From Pseudomonas sp. BGI-2 (GTDB lineage: Bacteria > Pseudomonadota > Gammaproteobacteria > Pseudomonadales > Pseudomonadaceae): 64,000 nucleotides of DNA. The position numbers and the translations under genes were made by a program. Below, piece by piece: positions 1-8,356 of this stretch. How positions within the stretch are numbered: the stretch's first letter is position 1; each line of letters begins with the position of its first letter. The stretch covers positions 1 to 64,000 of the forward strand of contig NZ_SISB01000019.1 of the NCBI RefSeq assembly GCF_004310295.1, read 5' to 3'. The notes beneath the pieces were generated by a model. The model did no database searches. It had not been told where the DNA came from and worked only from the letters and a program-made list of their open reading frames with translations.

Positions 1-106
1 GTGCTGGAAGACCAGTACCGTGTACGACGAAAAGGTTTATTTACAGGCCTTGCTCCGGCACGGCTCACCGTTGACCAGCGAGCTGGACACAGCAAAACCG
101 CGTTGA
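1..106 (+). CDS. C-terminal fragment of an unidentified protein (partial)
   Basis: An open frame enters from the left edge and stops with TGA at 104-106, giving a 34-residue tail ending SELDTAKPR. No start is in the window, so only the C-terminus can be seen. It does not look like the end of a CreC histidine kinase, the usual neighbour of creD. The YDEKVYLQALLRHGSPL stretch vaguely recalls C-termini of IS110-type transposases, but this is from memory and weak. The frame could also be non-coding. Confidence 0.3.
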   Translation, partial: CWKTSTVYDEKVYLQALLRHGSPLTSELDTAKPR

Positions 107-141
107 CGGAAAGGCTCAGGGCGTGATGGGGCCGGCCCAGT

Positions 142-178
142 CTCCACATAATCTCCATATTCCCCCCATAAATCCCCC
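142..178 (+). promoter_or_regulatory. Candidate CreB/BlrB-type box array upstream of creD
   Basis: CTCCA occurs at 142-146 and 153-157, exactly 11 bp apart, and C-rich units continue at about 163 and 174. The Cre-tag bound by CreB/BlrB is TTCAC-N6-TTCAC, also an 11-bp direct repeat. Geometry and position (45-80 bp before creD) fit but the bases match only partly, so this is inference. Confidence 0.3.
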
Positions 179-222
179 ACACACCCATTCCAGACTCTGC
201 CCATCCAAACAGGGAGAGTCCC

Positions 223-1593
223 ATGAACCGCAGCCTGACCATAAAACTCGGGGCCATTGCCCTTCTTATTCTGTTATTGCTCATCCCGTTGCTGATGATC
301 AACGGCGTCATCCAGGACCGCCAGCAACTGCGCGACGGTGTGCTCGAAGACATTGCCCGCAGTTCCAGCTACAGCCAACAACTGAGCGGACCGCTGATGG
401 TGGTGCCGTATCGCAAAGTGGTGCGCACCTGGAAACTCAACGAGAAAACCAACGAGCGCTACCAGGAAGTCGGTGAAGAACGCGGTCGCCTGTATTTCCT
501 CCCGGAACGCTTCGAACTCGACGGCCTAGTACAGACCGAACTGCGATCCCGAGGTATTTATGAGGCGCGACTGTTCCACGCCGACAACCGCATCAGCGGG
601 CATTTCTCGGTCCCGGCACAACTGGGCATCAAGGAAGACTTCGCCGATTACCAGTTCGATCAGCCGTTTTTGGCCGTCGGCATCAGCGACATTCGCGGTA
701 TCGAAAACGCCCTGAAACTCGAACTCAACGACCAGCGTCTGGACTTTGTACCGGGCACTCAGGTGGGCTGGTTAGGTGAGGGTGTACACGTGACGCTGCC
801 GGCGCTGGATGCCAGACAAGCGACGGAATTGACCTTCGGTTTCGACCTGCGGCTGCAAGGCACCGGTCAGTTGCAGATCCTTCCAGTGGGCAAGACCAGC
901 AAAGTGTCGTTGAGCGCCAACTGGCCGCATCCAAGCTTCATAGGCAACTACCTGCCGGCCCAGCGTGAAGTCACCGATCAGGGTTTTACCGCTAACTGGC
1001 AGACCTCGTTTTTCTCCACCAACCTGCAAGAAGCGCTGAGCAGTTGCGTGTCCGGTGGTGGTTGTGAGGCGTACAACGGTCGCAGCTTTGGCGTGAGTTT
1101 CATCGACCCGGTGGACCAGTACCTGAAGAGTGATCGGGCGATCAAATACGCGTTGCTGTTCATCGTCCTGACCTTCGCTGGCTTCTTCCTCTTCGAAGTG
1201 CTGAAAAGCCTCGCGGTGCACCCGGTGCAATATGCATTGGTAGGCGTGGCGCTGGCGTTCTTCTACCTGTTGCTGCTGTCGCTGTCGGAGCACATCGGTT
1301 TTGCCCTGGCCTATCTGTTATCGGCGGGCGGCTGTGTATTGCTGATCGGCTTCTATGTCTGCCATGTGCTGCGCAGCGTGCGCCACGGCTTGAGCTTTTC
1401 GGCGGGGTTGGCGGCGCTGTATGGCTTGCTCTACGGCTTGTTGAGTGCCGAGGATTACGCGTTGTTGATGGGCTCGTTGTTGCTGTTCGGCTTGCTCGGC
1501 GTGTTCATGGTGCTGACCCGCAAGCTGGATTGGTACGGGATCGGGCAGAAGTCGGCCAAGCCGCTGGCGTTTGATATTGGAGCGGTGGAATGA
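223..1593 (+). CDS. creD: CreD family inner-membrane protein
   Basis: 456 residues, the normal CreD length. There is an N-terminal membrane segment (about residues 10-28), a large periplasmic domain (about 35-305) containing two cysteines near residue 280, and five or six hydrophobic helices from about 308 to 440. CreD belongs to the CreBC/BlrAB regulon; in Pseudomonas and Aeromonas it is linked to beta-lactam response and envelope integrity, though its biochemical role is not settled. The start is supported by the purine-rich AGGGAGAG 8-10 bases upstream. creB and creC are not in the window, so the gene is either alone or the last gene of an operon extending leftwards. A REPIN follows it. 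Confidence 0.93.
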   Translation: MNRSLTIKLGAIALLILLLLIPLLMINGVIQDRQQLRDGVLEDIARSSSYSQQLSGPLMVVPYRKVVRTWKLNEKTNERYQEVGEERGRLYFLPERFELDGLVQTELRSRGIYEARLFHADNRISGHFSVPAQLGIKEDFADYQFDQPFLAVGISDIRGIENALKLELNDQRLDFVPGTQVGWLGEGVHVTLPALDARQATELTFGFDLRLQGTGQLQILPVGKTSKVSLSANWPHPSFIGNYLPAQREVTDQGFTANWQTSFFSTNLQEALSSCVSGGGCEAYNGRSFGVSFIDPVDQYLKSDRAIKYALLFIVLTFAGFFLFEVLKSLAVHPVQYALVGVALAFFYLLLLSLSEHIGFALAYLLSAGGCVLLIGFYVCHVLRSVRHGLSFSAGLAALYGLLYGLLSAEDYALLMGSLLLFGLLGVFMVLTRKLDWYGIGQKSAKPLAFDIGAVE

Positions 1594-1686
1594 GCCGGTC
1601 GCTGGGGTTGCGCGAGGATCAGCGGGAAGGGGAGGTGTTGGCGACGCTGATTCATGGGTTGTTTCCGTTAGATTCCGTGTGGTGCA

Positions 1687-1779
1687 TTCGCGAGCAAGCC
1701 CGCTCCCACACTAGATCTCCAGTGGACACAAAGTCTTCGAACACAGCAGATCAAATGTGGGAGCGGGCTTGCTCGCGAA
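1687..1779. repeat. REPIN (inverted REP pair)
   Basis: Perfect 24-bp inverted arms at 1687-1710 and 1756-1779, of the GTGGGAGCGGGCTTGCTCGC class typical of P. fluorescens genomes. It fills the gap between creD and the convergent GST gene and may act as a transcript end stabiliser for both. Confidence 0.92.
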
Positions 1780-1803
1780 GAGGCCCTGAAAACCAGCGAA
1801 GAT

Positions 1804-2433
1804 CTAAACCTTCGGCATCGTCGCCAACATCGAAGGCCGCTGACTCACCTCGAAATACCACGCCGCCAACTGCGGATTCGCCTCGCGCCATCCCAGATCC
1901 GGATGGCGCAAGTCGAGGTAACCCAACGCACACGCCACGCTGATCGCCGCCACATCAAAATGGCTGGTCAGCTCGGCAATCGCGTCCTTCTCCAACAGCG
2001 CCAGCGCGCGACGAATCTTGTCGCGCTGGCCATCGAGCCATGCGTCCCAGTGTTTCTCCGGGGCGCGCAGGGCCACTTCGTACCGAACCATTACCGAAGC
2101 ATCCATGATGCCGTCGGCCAGGGAGGCCAGGGTAAGGCGCCGCCAGCGTGCCGAGCCATCGCGAGGGATCAGCGGGTTGCCGACGTGTTGGTGATCGAGG
2201 TAATCGAGGATCACCCGGCTGTCATGGATGACGTTGCCGTCGGCCAGGCGCAGGGCCGGGATCTTGCCCAGCGGGTTGTCTTCGTTGAGGGTCTGGTCCG
2301 GGCTTACCGGCGTGAGCACGCAGTCTTGCAGCGCCACGCGGTCGGTCTGACCGGTTTCGTGCAGCAGCACCATGACTTTGCGAACGAAGGGCGATAACGA
2401 ATTGTGGAACAGGGTCATGCTGGGGGCGGACAT
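1804..2433 (-). CDS. Glutathione S-transferase family protein
   Basis: 209 residues with the GST layout. The N-terminal thioredoxin-like half contains NSLSPFVRKV near the usual catalytic Ser/Cys position, GKIPAL with the cis-proline, and HDSRVILDYLD for glutathione gamma-glutamyl binding. The helical C-terminal half starts at about residue 88. The probable role is glutathione conjugation or thiol-disulfide exchange on an unknown substrate. The frame stays open upstream to 2640, but the extra N-terminus is low-complexity and Arg-rich; ATG at 2433 gives the family length. A second ATG at 2418 is possible but has no visible ribosome site. P. aeruginosa has a GST gene in the same interval beside fiuA (recollection). 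Confidence 0.88.
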   Translation of the reverse strand: MSAPSMTLFHNSLSPFVRKVMVLLHETGQTDRVALQDCVLTPVSPDQTLNEDNPLGKIPALRLADGNVIHDSRVILDYLDHQHVGNPLIPRDGSARWRRLTLASLADGIMDASVMVRYEVALRAPEKHWDAWLDGQRDKIRRALALLEKDAIAELTSHFDVAAISVACALGYLDLRHPDLGWREANPQLAAWYFEVSQRPSMLATMPKV

Positions 2434-2517
2434 GGCAGCGTCTCGGTATTGGGCAGTGCTGGGCAGCATAGCGCGTTGAAGCAATAGCTCAAGATGACCA
2501 ACGCACGCATATCCCCT

Positions 2518-2556
2518 GTGAGAGCGAGCTTGCTCCGGGCGGCGTTCCGACGATGA
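2518..2556. repeat. Single degenerate REP half
   Basis: GAGAGCGAGCTTGCTCCGGGCGGCGTTCCGA is a lone arm of the REP subtype that carries a GGGCGGCGTTCCGA block, also seen at 6690-6725 and 8357-8390. No partner arm lies nearby. The rest of 2434-2681 shows no gene. Confidence 0.6.
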
Positions 2557-2681
2557 GGTCCTTACATTCAGCGATCGCGACCGAACGCTCCTTGGCCGGA
2601 AACGCAGGTTGAGGCGACGGGCGGGGGAGGGCGTCACCATATGACTGTCGTCTCGACAGCTGCTACAAAAAACCCGTCAGA

Positions 2682-2861
2682 TCATCGGCGTTGCAGCAGG
2701 CCGCGCAAGGCAAGCACGGCAGGGACGCCCAGGCCGAGCCAGCTCAAGGCGTCCCACACGCCATCGCCCAGCAATGCGGCGAATAACCCTGCGGCGCTGA
2801 GCAGGGCGATCACGGTAGGCGTGGCGAAGACTTTCCAGAAGTTCGACTGTCGCGGCCTCAT
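2682..2861 (-). CDS. Small hydrophobic protein coupled to the PepSY gene
   Basis: 59 residues (starts MRPRQSNFWKVF, ends LRGLLQRR). There are two hydrophobic stretches, about residues 14-33 and 38-53, with basic ends, so it is probably a two-pass inner-membrane peptide. Its ATG (2861-2859) overlaps the TGA of the upstream PepSY gene (2860-2858) as ATGA, which indicates translational coupling and membership of the iron-uptake operon. I do not recognise the family. Small membrane proteins often accompany FoxB-like PepSY proteins in siderophore operons, so a role in inner-membrane handling of siderophore iron is a reasonable inference only. Confidence 0.7.
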   Translation of the reverse strand: MRPRQSNFWKVFATPTVIALLSAAGLFAALLGDGVWDALSWLGLGVPAVLALRGLLQRR

Positions 2862-3988
2862 GCTTGAACCTCAGCTTGTTCGAGTACAGGTTTCGCTGCC
2901 TTGCGCCGCACCACCCACAGATAAACCCCACTACCGAGCACGATGATGGTCAGCACATCCAGGGTCGCCCAGAGGATTTTCATCGGCATGCCGCCGTAAT
3001 CACCAAAGTGCAGGGGTTGTGACACGCCCATGGCGTCCATGTACCACGGTCGTTCGGCCACCGCCGTGACGTGCAGGGTACTGGCGTCGATCAGCACAGG
3101 GGTCAGCAAGTGCGAAGTCAGGTGGGTGCTGCCCTTCATGAACACGGCGTAATGGTGTTCGCTGGAAAACCGTGTGCCGGGGAAGGCAATGAAATCGGTT
3201 TGCATGCCCGGCGCGACTTCTTTGGCGATGTCGAGCAAACGGGTCGCGGGCGCCAATTGCGTCAGCGGTGGTGCATCGCGGTACGGCGCGATCATCGCGC
3301 TCAGGGCGTCATTGCGCCATGCGGCGATCAGCAGGTCGGCGCAGGCACTGATCACGCCAGTGACGCCGACCACCAGCGCCCAGGTCAGGGTGACCACGCC
3401 GATCAGGTTATGCAGATCCAGCCAGCGCAGGCGGGTGGATTTGTCCTGGCGCACGGTGGCGAATTTCAAGCGACGCATGAACGGCAGGTACATCACCGTC
3501 CCGGAAACAATCGCCACGACAAACATCAGCCCCATAAACGCCAGCAGTAACTTACCCGGCAGACCGGCAAACATGTCCACGTGCAGACGCAGCATCACCA
3601 TCATGAAACCGCCGTTGGCCGACGGCATCTCCAGCGCTTCACCGGTGCGGGCATCGAGCATGAAAGTGTGCGACGAGTTCGGCTCGGTGCCGGCGGTGGC
3701 CGCCATGATGGCGATCGCCGCGTTGGGTTCTTCCTCGTCAAAGCCGAAATACTGCATGACTTCGCCCGGGCGATGTTTTTCAGCCGCCTGCACCAACTGC
3801 TGCAAATTCAGATGCGGGGTGTCCGCCGGCATTTGCTTCAACTCGGCGGCATCGCCCAGCAGATGGTCGATCTCGTGGTGAAAGATCAACGGTAGGCCGG
3901 TCAGCGCCAGCATCAGCAGAAACACCGTGCAGATCAGACTGGTCCAGGTGTGGACGAACGACCAGCGGCGAATTGTTTTACTTTTCAT
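2858..3988 (-). CDS. PepSY-associated membrane protein (FoxB-like)
   Basis: 376 residues. It starts with a cationic MKSKTIRRWS and a membrane helix with histidines (VHTWTSL, LIFHHEIDHLLG). Further helices lie near residues 130-165, 190-220 and 335-360. The PepSY_TM family is found in inner-membrane proteins beside TonB siderophore receptors; FoxB of P. aeruginosa is implicated in siderophore iron uptake or reduction. AAAGG seven bases upstream supports the start at 3988 rather than an in-frame codon at 4012. The gene follows the receptor at 4062 after a hairpin and overlaps the next small gene by 4 bp. Confidence 0.87.
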   Translation of the reverse strand: MKSKTIRRWSFVHTWTSLICTVFLLMLALTGLPLIFHHEIDHLLGDAAELKQMPADTPHLNLQQLVQAAEKHRPGEVMQYFGFDEEEPNAAIAIMAATAGTEPNSSHTFMLDARTGEALEMPSANGGFMMVMLRLHVDMFAGLPGKLLLAFMGLMFVVAIVSGTVMYLPFMRRLKFATVRQDKSTRLRWLDLHNLIGVVTLTWALVVGVTGVISACADLLIAAWRNDALSAMIAPYRDAPPLTQLAPATRLLDIAKEVAPGMQTDFIAFPGTRFSSEHHYAVFMKGSTHLTSHLLTPVLIDASTLHVTAVAERPWYMDAMGVSQPLHFGDYGGMPMKILWATLDVLTIIVLGSGVYLWVVRRKAAKPVLEQAEVQA

Positions 3989-4006
3989 TTCATGGCCTTT
4001 AGAAAT

Positions 4007-4037
4007 ACCCAAGCCGTCCTCGAAGGACGGCTTGGGT
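4007..4037. terminator. Strong hairpin between receptor and PepSY gene
   Basis: 14-bp perfect stem (ACCCAAGCCGTCCT, loop CGA). On the reverse strand, the direction of the operon, it is followed only by ATTTCT, so it is likely a partial terminator or processing site that lowers expression of the PepSY gene relative to the receptor. The forward side has TTTT. Confidence 0.65.
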
Positions 4038-4061
4038 TTTGGAGCGTTTCAGCTCAGGCAA

Positions 4062-6488
4062 TTACCACTTGTACGTTGCACTGGCGACGACGCTGCGCTG
4101 GTCGCCGTAGTAGCAGTAGAAACTGTCACACGTGGAAATGTAATCCTTGTCCAGCAGGTTGGTGGCGTTAAGCGCCAACGACGCGCCTTTCAGGCTGTTG
4201 TCCAGCCGGCCGAGGTCGTAATGGACGGCGGCGTCGAACACGGTATAGGCATCGGCCTTGCCCAAAAAGGTATTGGCCTGGTCGCCGTAGGTGTTGCCGG
4301 TATAGCGAGCGCCGGCACCAATGCCGAAGCCGTCCAGCACGCCGTTGTGCCAGGTGTAATCGGCCCACAGCGAAGCCTGTTGGTTAGGCATCAGTTGCAG
4401 ACGGTTGCCCTTGTTGTCGCCTTTCTGCACTTCGGACTTGGCCAAGGTGTAGGCAGCGATGATCTTCAAGTTTTCGGTGACGTCGGACACCGCTTCCAGC
4501 TCCAGGCCCTTGACCTTCACTTCGCCGGTCTGGCTGGTGATTGGCGTGGCACCAACGGTGGTGGTGACCGAGACGTTTTTCTGGGTCAGGTCATACACCG
4601 CCGCGCTGAGCAGGGTGTTGCTGCCCGGTGGCTGGTACTTGATGCCCAATTCCCACTGTTTGCCTTCGGTAGGCTTGAACGACTCGGTGCTGGAAGCCGA
4701 TGCGCCGGTGGTGGGCTGGAAGGATTCGGCGTACGACAGGTACGGCACGAAGCCTGAGTCAAACACATAGCTGATCGCCGCGTTGCCGCTGAAAGCCTTG
4801 TCGCGTTCGGTGTTGGTGGCATCGCCCTTGTTGAAGAACTCGGTGCTGGTGTGGACCCAGTCCTCACGTCCGCCGACGGTCAGACGCCATTGGTCGAGGG
4901 CCATTTGATCCTGCACGTAAAGGCCGGTCTGGTAGGTCTTCTGGTTGTAGTCGTAGAACGCGGTGGAGCGCGGTGGACGAACGATTGGCTGGCCATAAAT
5001 CGGGTTGTTGATGTTGGTGGTCAACCCGTCGCCGAAAATCGAGGTGTAGTTGGTGTTGCTGCGCTGGTGGTCCAGGCCCAGCAACAGGGTGTGGCGGATA
5101 TCGCCGGTGGCGAAGTCGGCCTGGAAATTGTTATCCACGGCGAACTGGCTGATGTCCTCATCGACTGTGGTGCTGGTGCGACCGACGTTGCCTTCGTTAT
5201 CCACTTGGGTGAACGGATACGAGCCGACAGTGAGTCCCTGGAACGACAGATCCGATTTGGTGTAACGCAGGTTCTGCTTGAACTGCCAGACGTCGTTCAA
5301 GCGATGTTCGAACGCGTAGCCCAGCGCGTAGTAGGTGCGGTCGTAGTATTCCCAATCCGGGTCGCCGAGGTTCTTGTGATGAGAAACCTTGCCGAACGGC
5401 ATGTCGATCTTGGTGCCTTGCACCGGCAGGAACTGGCTGGTGATGCCCGTATCGTCACGGGTGAATTGCGTGAGCAAGGTGAACCTGGTGTCTTCGTCGA
5501 TGTTCCAGGTCAGGCTCGGCGCGATGTTGTAGCGCTTGTTGTCGACGTGGTCGATCTGCGTGCCACTGTCGCGTACCACGCCGCTGAGGCTGTAGAGGAA
5601 CTGGCCTTTGTCATCGATCTTGCCGGTGCTGGCGAAGTTGATCTGGCGCTGATTGTCGCTGCCGTATTGCAGCTGAATCTCATGGCTGTCTTCGGCGGTG
5701 GGACGGCGGCTGACCATGTCGAGCAGGCCGCCCGGCGGCGTCTGGCCGTAGACCGACGACGCCGGGCCGCGCAGCAGGGCGAGGCGATCGAGGTTCCAGG
5801 TTTCCTGTTTCGGGTTGGCGTACGTGCCTTTTGGCAGAGGCAGGCCATCGAGGAACTGGGTCGGTTCGAAACCCCGTACGCGCAGCCAGTCGGCGCGGGT
5901 GTCGCTGCCGTAGCTGCTGGCGACGATGCCGGGCATGTAGCGCACGGCGTCATCGAGGTTCTGCACATTGCGATCTTCCATTTGCTGGCGAGTGGCGACC
6001 GAAATCGAGCGCGGCGCTTCGACCAGTGCGGTATCGGTCTTGGTGCCGGCGGCGGTGCGCGTGGCGACGTAGCCTTCCACCGGGCCCCAGGCGCTTTCAG
6101 TATTTTCGACACCGATGACGGCGGTTTCCGGCAGGGCCAGCGTGCCCTCGGGAATGGCGACCAGGCTATAGGTGCCGGCGCTGCTTTGTTCCAGTTGCAG
6201 ACCGGTGCCGCGCAGGGCTTCCCGCAGGGCGCCGGTCGCGTCGAACTGACCCTTGACCGGAGCGGAGGTCTTGCCTGCTGCCAGCGATGGATTCAACGAC
6301 AGTGCCAGGCCCGCCTGGCTGGCGATTTGGTTCAAGGTGCTGGCCAATGGCGCGGCCGGCAGGTTGTAGGCGCGAACGCTGGACGCCTGTTCGGCGGCCA
6401 TCAGCTGACTGCTGGCCAGCGGGGCGCAAAGGGCAATGGCGACTGCCAGCAAGCTGGGGCGCAACAAGGTGTCTAGCGAACGGGACAT
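4062..6488 (-). CDS. fiuA: TonB-dependent ferrichrome/hydroxamate siderophore receptor with signalling domain
   Basis: 808 residues. Signal peptide about 1-32, then the secretin/TonB N-terminal (STN) signalling domain about 35-115 that contacts a FecR-type regulator. A TonB-box-like ETAVIG follows near 125, then the plug (ALVEAPRSISVATR, PGIVASSYGSDTRADWLRVR) and a beta-barrel ending in the terminal aromatic signature ASATYKW. A paired cysteine segment (CDSFYCYYGDQR) near the end is typical of the FhuA/FoxA/FiuA branch. The fecI-fecR pair just upstream makes this a cell-surface signalling system: ferrisiderophore binding should activate the sigma factor and raise receptor expression. The order matches fiuA-fiuR-fiuI of P. 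aeruginosa; the exact ligand (ferrichrome or ferrioxamine) cannot be read from sequence. CAGGAG precedes the ATG. Confidence 0.85.
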   Translation of the reverse strand: MSRSLDTLLRPSLLAVAIALCAPLASSQLMAAEQASSVRAYNLPAAPLASTLNQIASQAGLALSLNPSLAAGKTSAPVKGQFDATGALREALRGTGLQLEQSSAGTYSLVAIPEGTLALPETAVIGVENTESAWGPVEGYVATRTAAGTKTDTALVEAPRSISVATRQQMEDRNVQNLDDAVRYMPGIVASSYGSDTRADWLRVRGFEPTQFLDGLPLPKGTYANPKQETWNLDRLALLRGPASSVYGQTPPGGLLDMVSRRPTAEDSHEIQLQYGSDNQRQINFASTGKIDDKGQFLYSLSGVVRDSGTQIDHVDNKRYNIAPSLTWNIDEDTRFTLLTQFTRDDTGITSQFLPVQGTKIDMPFGKVSHHKNLGDPDWEYYDRTYYALGYAFEHRLNDVWQFKQNLRYTKSDLSFQGLTVGSYPFTQVDNEGNVGRTSTTVDEDISQFAVDNNFQADFATGDIRHTLLLGLDHQRSNTNYTSIFGDGLTTNINNPIYGQPIVRPPRSTAFYDYNQKTYQTGLYVQDQMALDQWRLTVGGREDWVHTSTEFFNKGDATNTERDKAFSGNAAISYVFDSGFVPYLSYAESFQPTTGASASSTESFKPTEGKQWELGIKYQPPGSNTLLSAAVYDLTQKNVSVTTTVGATPITSQTGEVKVKGLELEAVSDVTENLKIIAAYTLAKSEVQKGDNKGNRLQLMPNQQASLWADYTWHNGVLDGFGIGAGARYTGNTYGDQANTFLGKADAYTVFDAAVHYDLGRLDNSLKGASLALNATNLLDKDYISTCDSFYCYYGDQRSVVASATYKW

Positions 6489-6628
6489 ACAGCGGCTCCT
6501 GAATGGAAATATTTCTCAATTGCCTAGGTGCCGAACGAGAATCCAAAAGTGATAGGGCTGGATGAAAATAATTTAGATTCAGTAAGTGAGTGGGCTGATT
6601 CGAGAGATGTGCTGATGTTGAGGGCCTC

Positions 6629-6725
6629 TTCGCGGGCAAGCCTCGCTCCTACAGGATGTCGCCGTTCCACAGATCGACACAAAACTTGTAGGAGCGAGCG
6701 GGCGGCGTTCCGACTTGCCCGCGAA
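6629..6725. repeat. REPIN between fiuA and fiuR
   Basis: Inverted REP arms starting TTCGCGGGCAAGCC and ending TTGCCCGCGAA. The right arm carries the extra GGGCGGCGTTCCGA block. It separates the anti-sigma gene from the receptor gene, within 263 bp that must also contain the receptor promoter. Confidence 0.9.
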
Positions 6726-6750
6726 GGCGCCCGCTCAGACAACAAACATC

Positions 6751-7722
6751 TCAGGGCTTGGTCTCAGCCTTCGCCACCGTCACCCACCACGGCGTGTGCT
6801 GTTCGATCTGCACCGGCAGGGTCGGCAGCAACGCGCTCAGGGCCTTGTCGGTGTCGTGCAGCGGGAAGCTGCCGGTGATCCGCAGGTCAGCAACCTCCGG
6901 TGCAACACCCAAGTGCCCGCGCCGATAACGGCCGAGTTCGTGCACCAGATCTTCCAGTCGTGCGTTGTCCACCACCAGCATGCCGCGGGTCCAGGCATCG
7001 GCGCCGAGGTTCGGCGCGACGATGGGACCCAGGCCATTGCTGCGCATCAGCACTTGTTGGCCTTCACGCAGGATCTGCTCTTCAGGACTCGACTCCGGAT
7101 GGGCGGCCACCGCGGACTGCAACACGCTCAGTCGCGTGCCGTCATCCTCGCGCTTGACCAGAAACCGCGTGCCCAGCGCGCGCAGGCTGCCTTCACGGGT
7201 TTCGACGATAAACGGCCGGGCATCGCCGTGACCGGTTTCGACGAGAATTTCCCCTTCCTGAAGGATGATCAGCCGCTGCTTCTCATCGAAGCGCACGTCC
7301 ACGGCGCTGTGGGTGTTGAGGTTGATCAGCGTGCCGTCAGTCAGGCGCAGGGTGCGCTGCTCGCCAGTGGCGGTGCGCTGATCGGCCAGCCAATAGTCGA
7401 TGGGCAGATAACGATCACCGGCGAACAGCGCCAACCCGATCACCGCGACGATGCTTGCCAGGCCACTGCCGAGCTTGCGTACCCGTCGGCGGATGCTTTC
7501 ACGCGATTGCAGTAACGCCGTGCGAGCCGGGCCGCTGGCGACGCTGAAACGTTGGTCGAGCATGCCCAGCTGGCGCCAGGCCCGGGCGTGTTCTTCGTGG
7601 GCGGCGTGCCATTTGGCGAACTCTTCGCGCTCCACCGGGGTGCCGGAATCCAGGGACAATTGCCAGGCAATCGCGGCATCCAGCACTTGAGCTGAAACCG
7701 GTTTGGAGCTGACCGAGCTCAT
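6751..7722 (-). CDS. fiuR: FecR-family anti-sigma/transmembrane signal transducer
   Basis: 323 residues in the usual FecR layout: cytoplasmic N-terminal DUF4880 domain (about 10-55, with FAKWHAAHEEHARAW), one membrane span about 87-104, periplasmic FecR domain about 115-210 (GEQRTLRLTDGTLINLNTHS), and a C-terminal domain that contacts the receptor STN domain (TGSFPLHDTDKALSALL). It holds or activates the partner sigma factor depending on receptor occupancy. The ATG overlaps the TGA of the sigma gene by 4 bp (7719-7722), so the two are translationally coupled. Confidence 0.93.
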   Translation of the reverse strand: MSSVSSKPVSAQVLDAAIAWQLSLDSGTPVEREEFAKWHAAHEEHARAWRQLGMLDQRFSVASGPARTALLQSRESIRRRVRKLGSGLASIVAVIGLALFAGDRYLPIDYWLADQRTATGEQRTLRLTDGTLINLNTHSAVDVRFDEKQRLIILQEGEILVETGHGDARPFIVETREGSLRALGTRFLVKREDDGTRLSVLQSAVAAHPESSPEEQILREGQQVLMRSNGLGPIVAPNLGADAWTRGMLVVDNARLEDLVHELGRYRRGHLGVAPEVADLRITGSFPLHDTDKALSALLPTLPVQIEQHTPWWVTVAKAETKP

Positions 7723-8237
7723 ACCGGCTCACCGTACAGCGCGATGTAGCACTGACGAATGCCTTGGGCCAGGTATTGGCGAACCCGAGGCACCGACACG
7801 CCCAGACGCTCGGCAATTTCCGCGTGGCCGAGGCCGTCGAGACGGTTATAGAGAAACGCTGCCCGGGCCTTGTTTGAAAGCTTGCCGAGCAGGCGGTCGA
7901 TGTTTTTCAGGTCTTCGAGGATCAGCTGCTGTTCTTCCACCGACGGTTGTTCGCCTTCGGGGATCAGCATCAGCTCGGTGAGGTAGGCCTGTTCCAGCGC
8001 TGCGCGACGGAAATAGTCGAACAGCAAGCCCTTGGCGATCGCCACCAGAAACGCCCGCGGTTCGCGAGGCTCCTTCAGCTCATCACGGCCCAGCAGCCGC
8101 ACGAAGGTGTCCTGACTGAGGTCTTCGGCCCGTTGCGGACAGGCCACATTGCGTCGCAGCCAAGCCAATAGCCAACCGCGATGGTCGCGATACAACGCAC
8201 CAACGAGCTCACTTTGAGGGCTTTGGACTGACGACAC
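7719..8237 (-). CDS. fiuI: ECF sigma factor, FecI/iron-starvation type
   Basis: 172 residues with sigma region 2 (about 12-75: LYRDHRGWLLAWLRR, AEDLSQDTFVRLL) and region 4 (about 115-165: RAAFLYNRLDGLGHAEIAERLGVSVPRVRQY). It directs RNA polymerase to the siderophore receptor promoter when the FecR partner signals. It is the first gene of the fiuI-fiuR pair and has a Fur-box-like sequence 30-48 bp upstream, so iron probably represses it. The assignment to Fiu rests on the adjacent receptor and on order. Confidence 0.92.
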   Translation of the reverse strand: MSSVQSPQSELVGALYRDHRGWLLAWLRRNVACPQRAEDLSQDTFVRLLGRDELKEPREPRAFLVAIAKGLLFDYFRRAALEQAYLTELMLIPEGEQPSVEEQQLILEDLKNIDRLLGKLSNKARAAFLYNRLDGLGHAEIAERLGVSVPRVRQYLAQGIRQCYIALYGEPV

Positions 8238-8266
8238 GCAACATCACCGATTGGGAAGTGTTAACT

Positions 8267-8285
8267 AACGAGAATTGTTCGCGAT
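8267..8285. promoter_or_regulatory. Candidate Fur box upstream of fiuI
   Basis: AACGAGAATTGTTCGCGAT contains GAGAATTGTTCGC, close to the GAGAATNATTCTC core of pseudomonad Fur sites, with the right half degraded. Its position just before an iron-starvation sigma gene fits Fur control. No computed score. Confidence 0.45.
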
Positions 8286-8356
8286 TGTGGCAGAGGCGGG
8301 AGAGGTAAGCAATTGGCCACTGGTCAGGTGGTTTTAGCGAGACCGTGCCATCGTTC

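Noticed and set aside
1590-1943. Forward frame overlapping the creD stop as ATGA
   Set aside because: It reads straight through the REPIN and antisense to the GST gene, and the translation is low complexity with no family resemblance.
2434-2640. Longer N-terminus for the GST
   Set aside because: Arg/Ser-rich translation containing a REP half; the family starts at MSAPSMTLFHNS.
4851-6476. 541-residue forward frame opposite fiuA
   Set aside because: High-GC antisense shadow: Val/Ala/Arg-rich, no domain, fully covered by the receptor gene.
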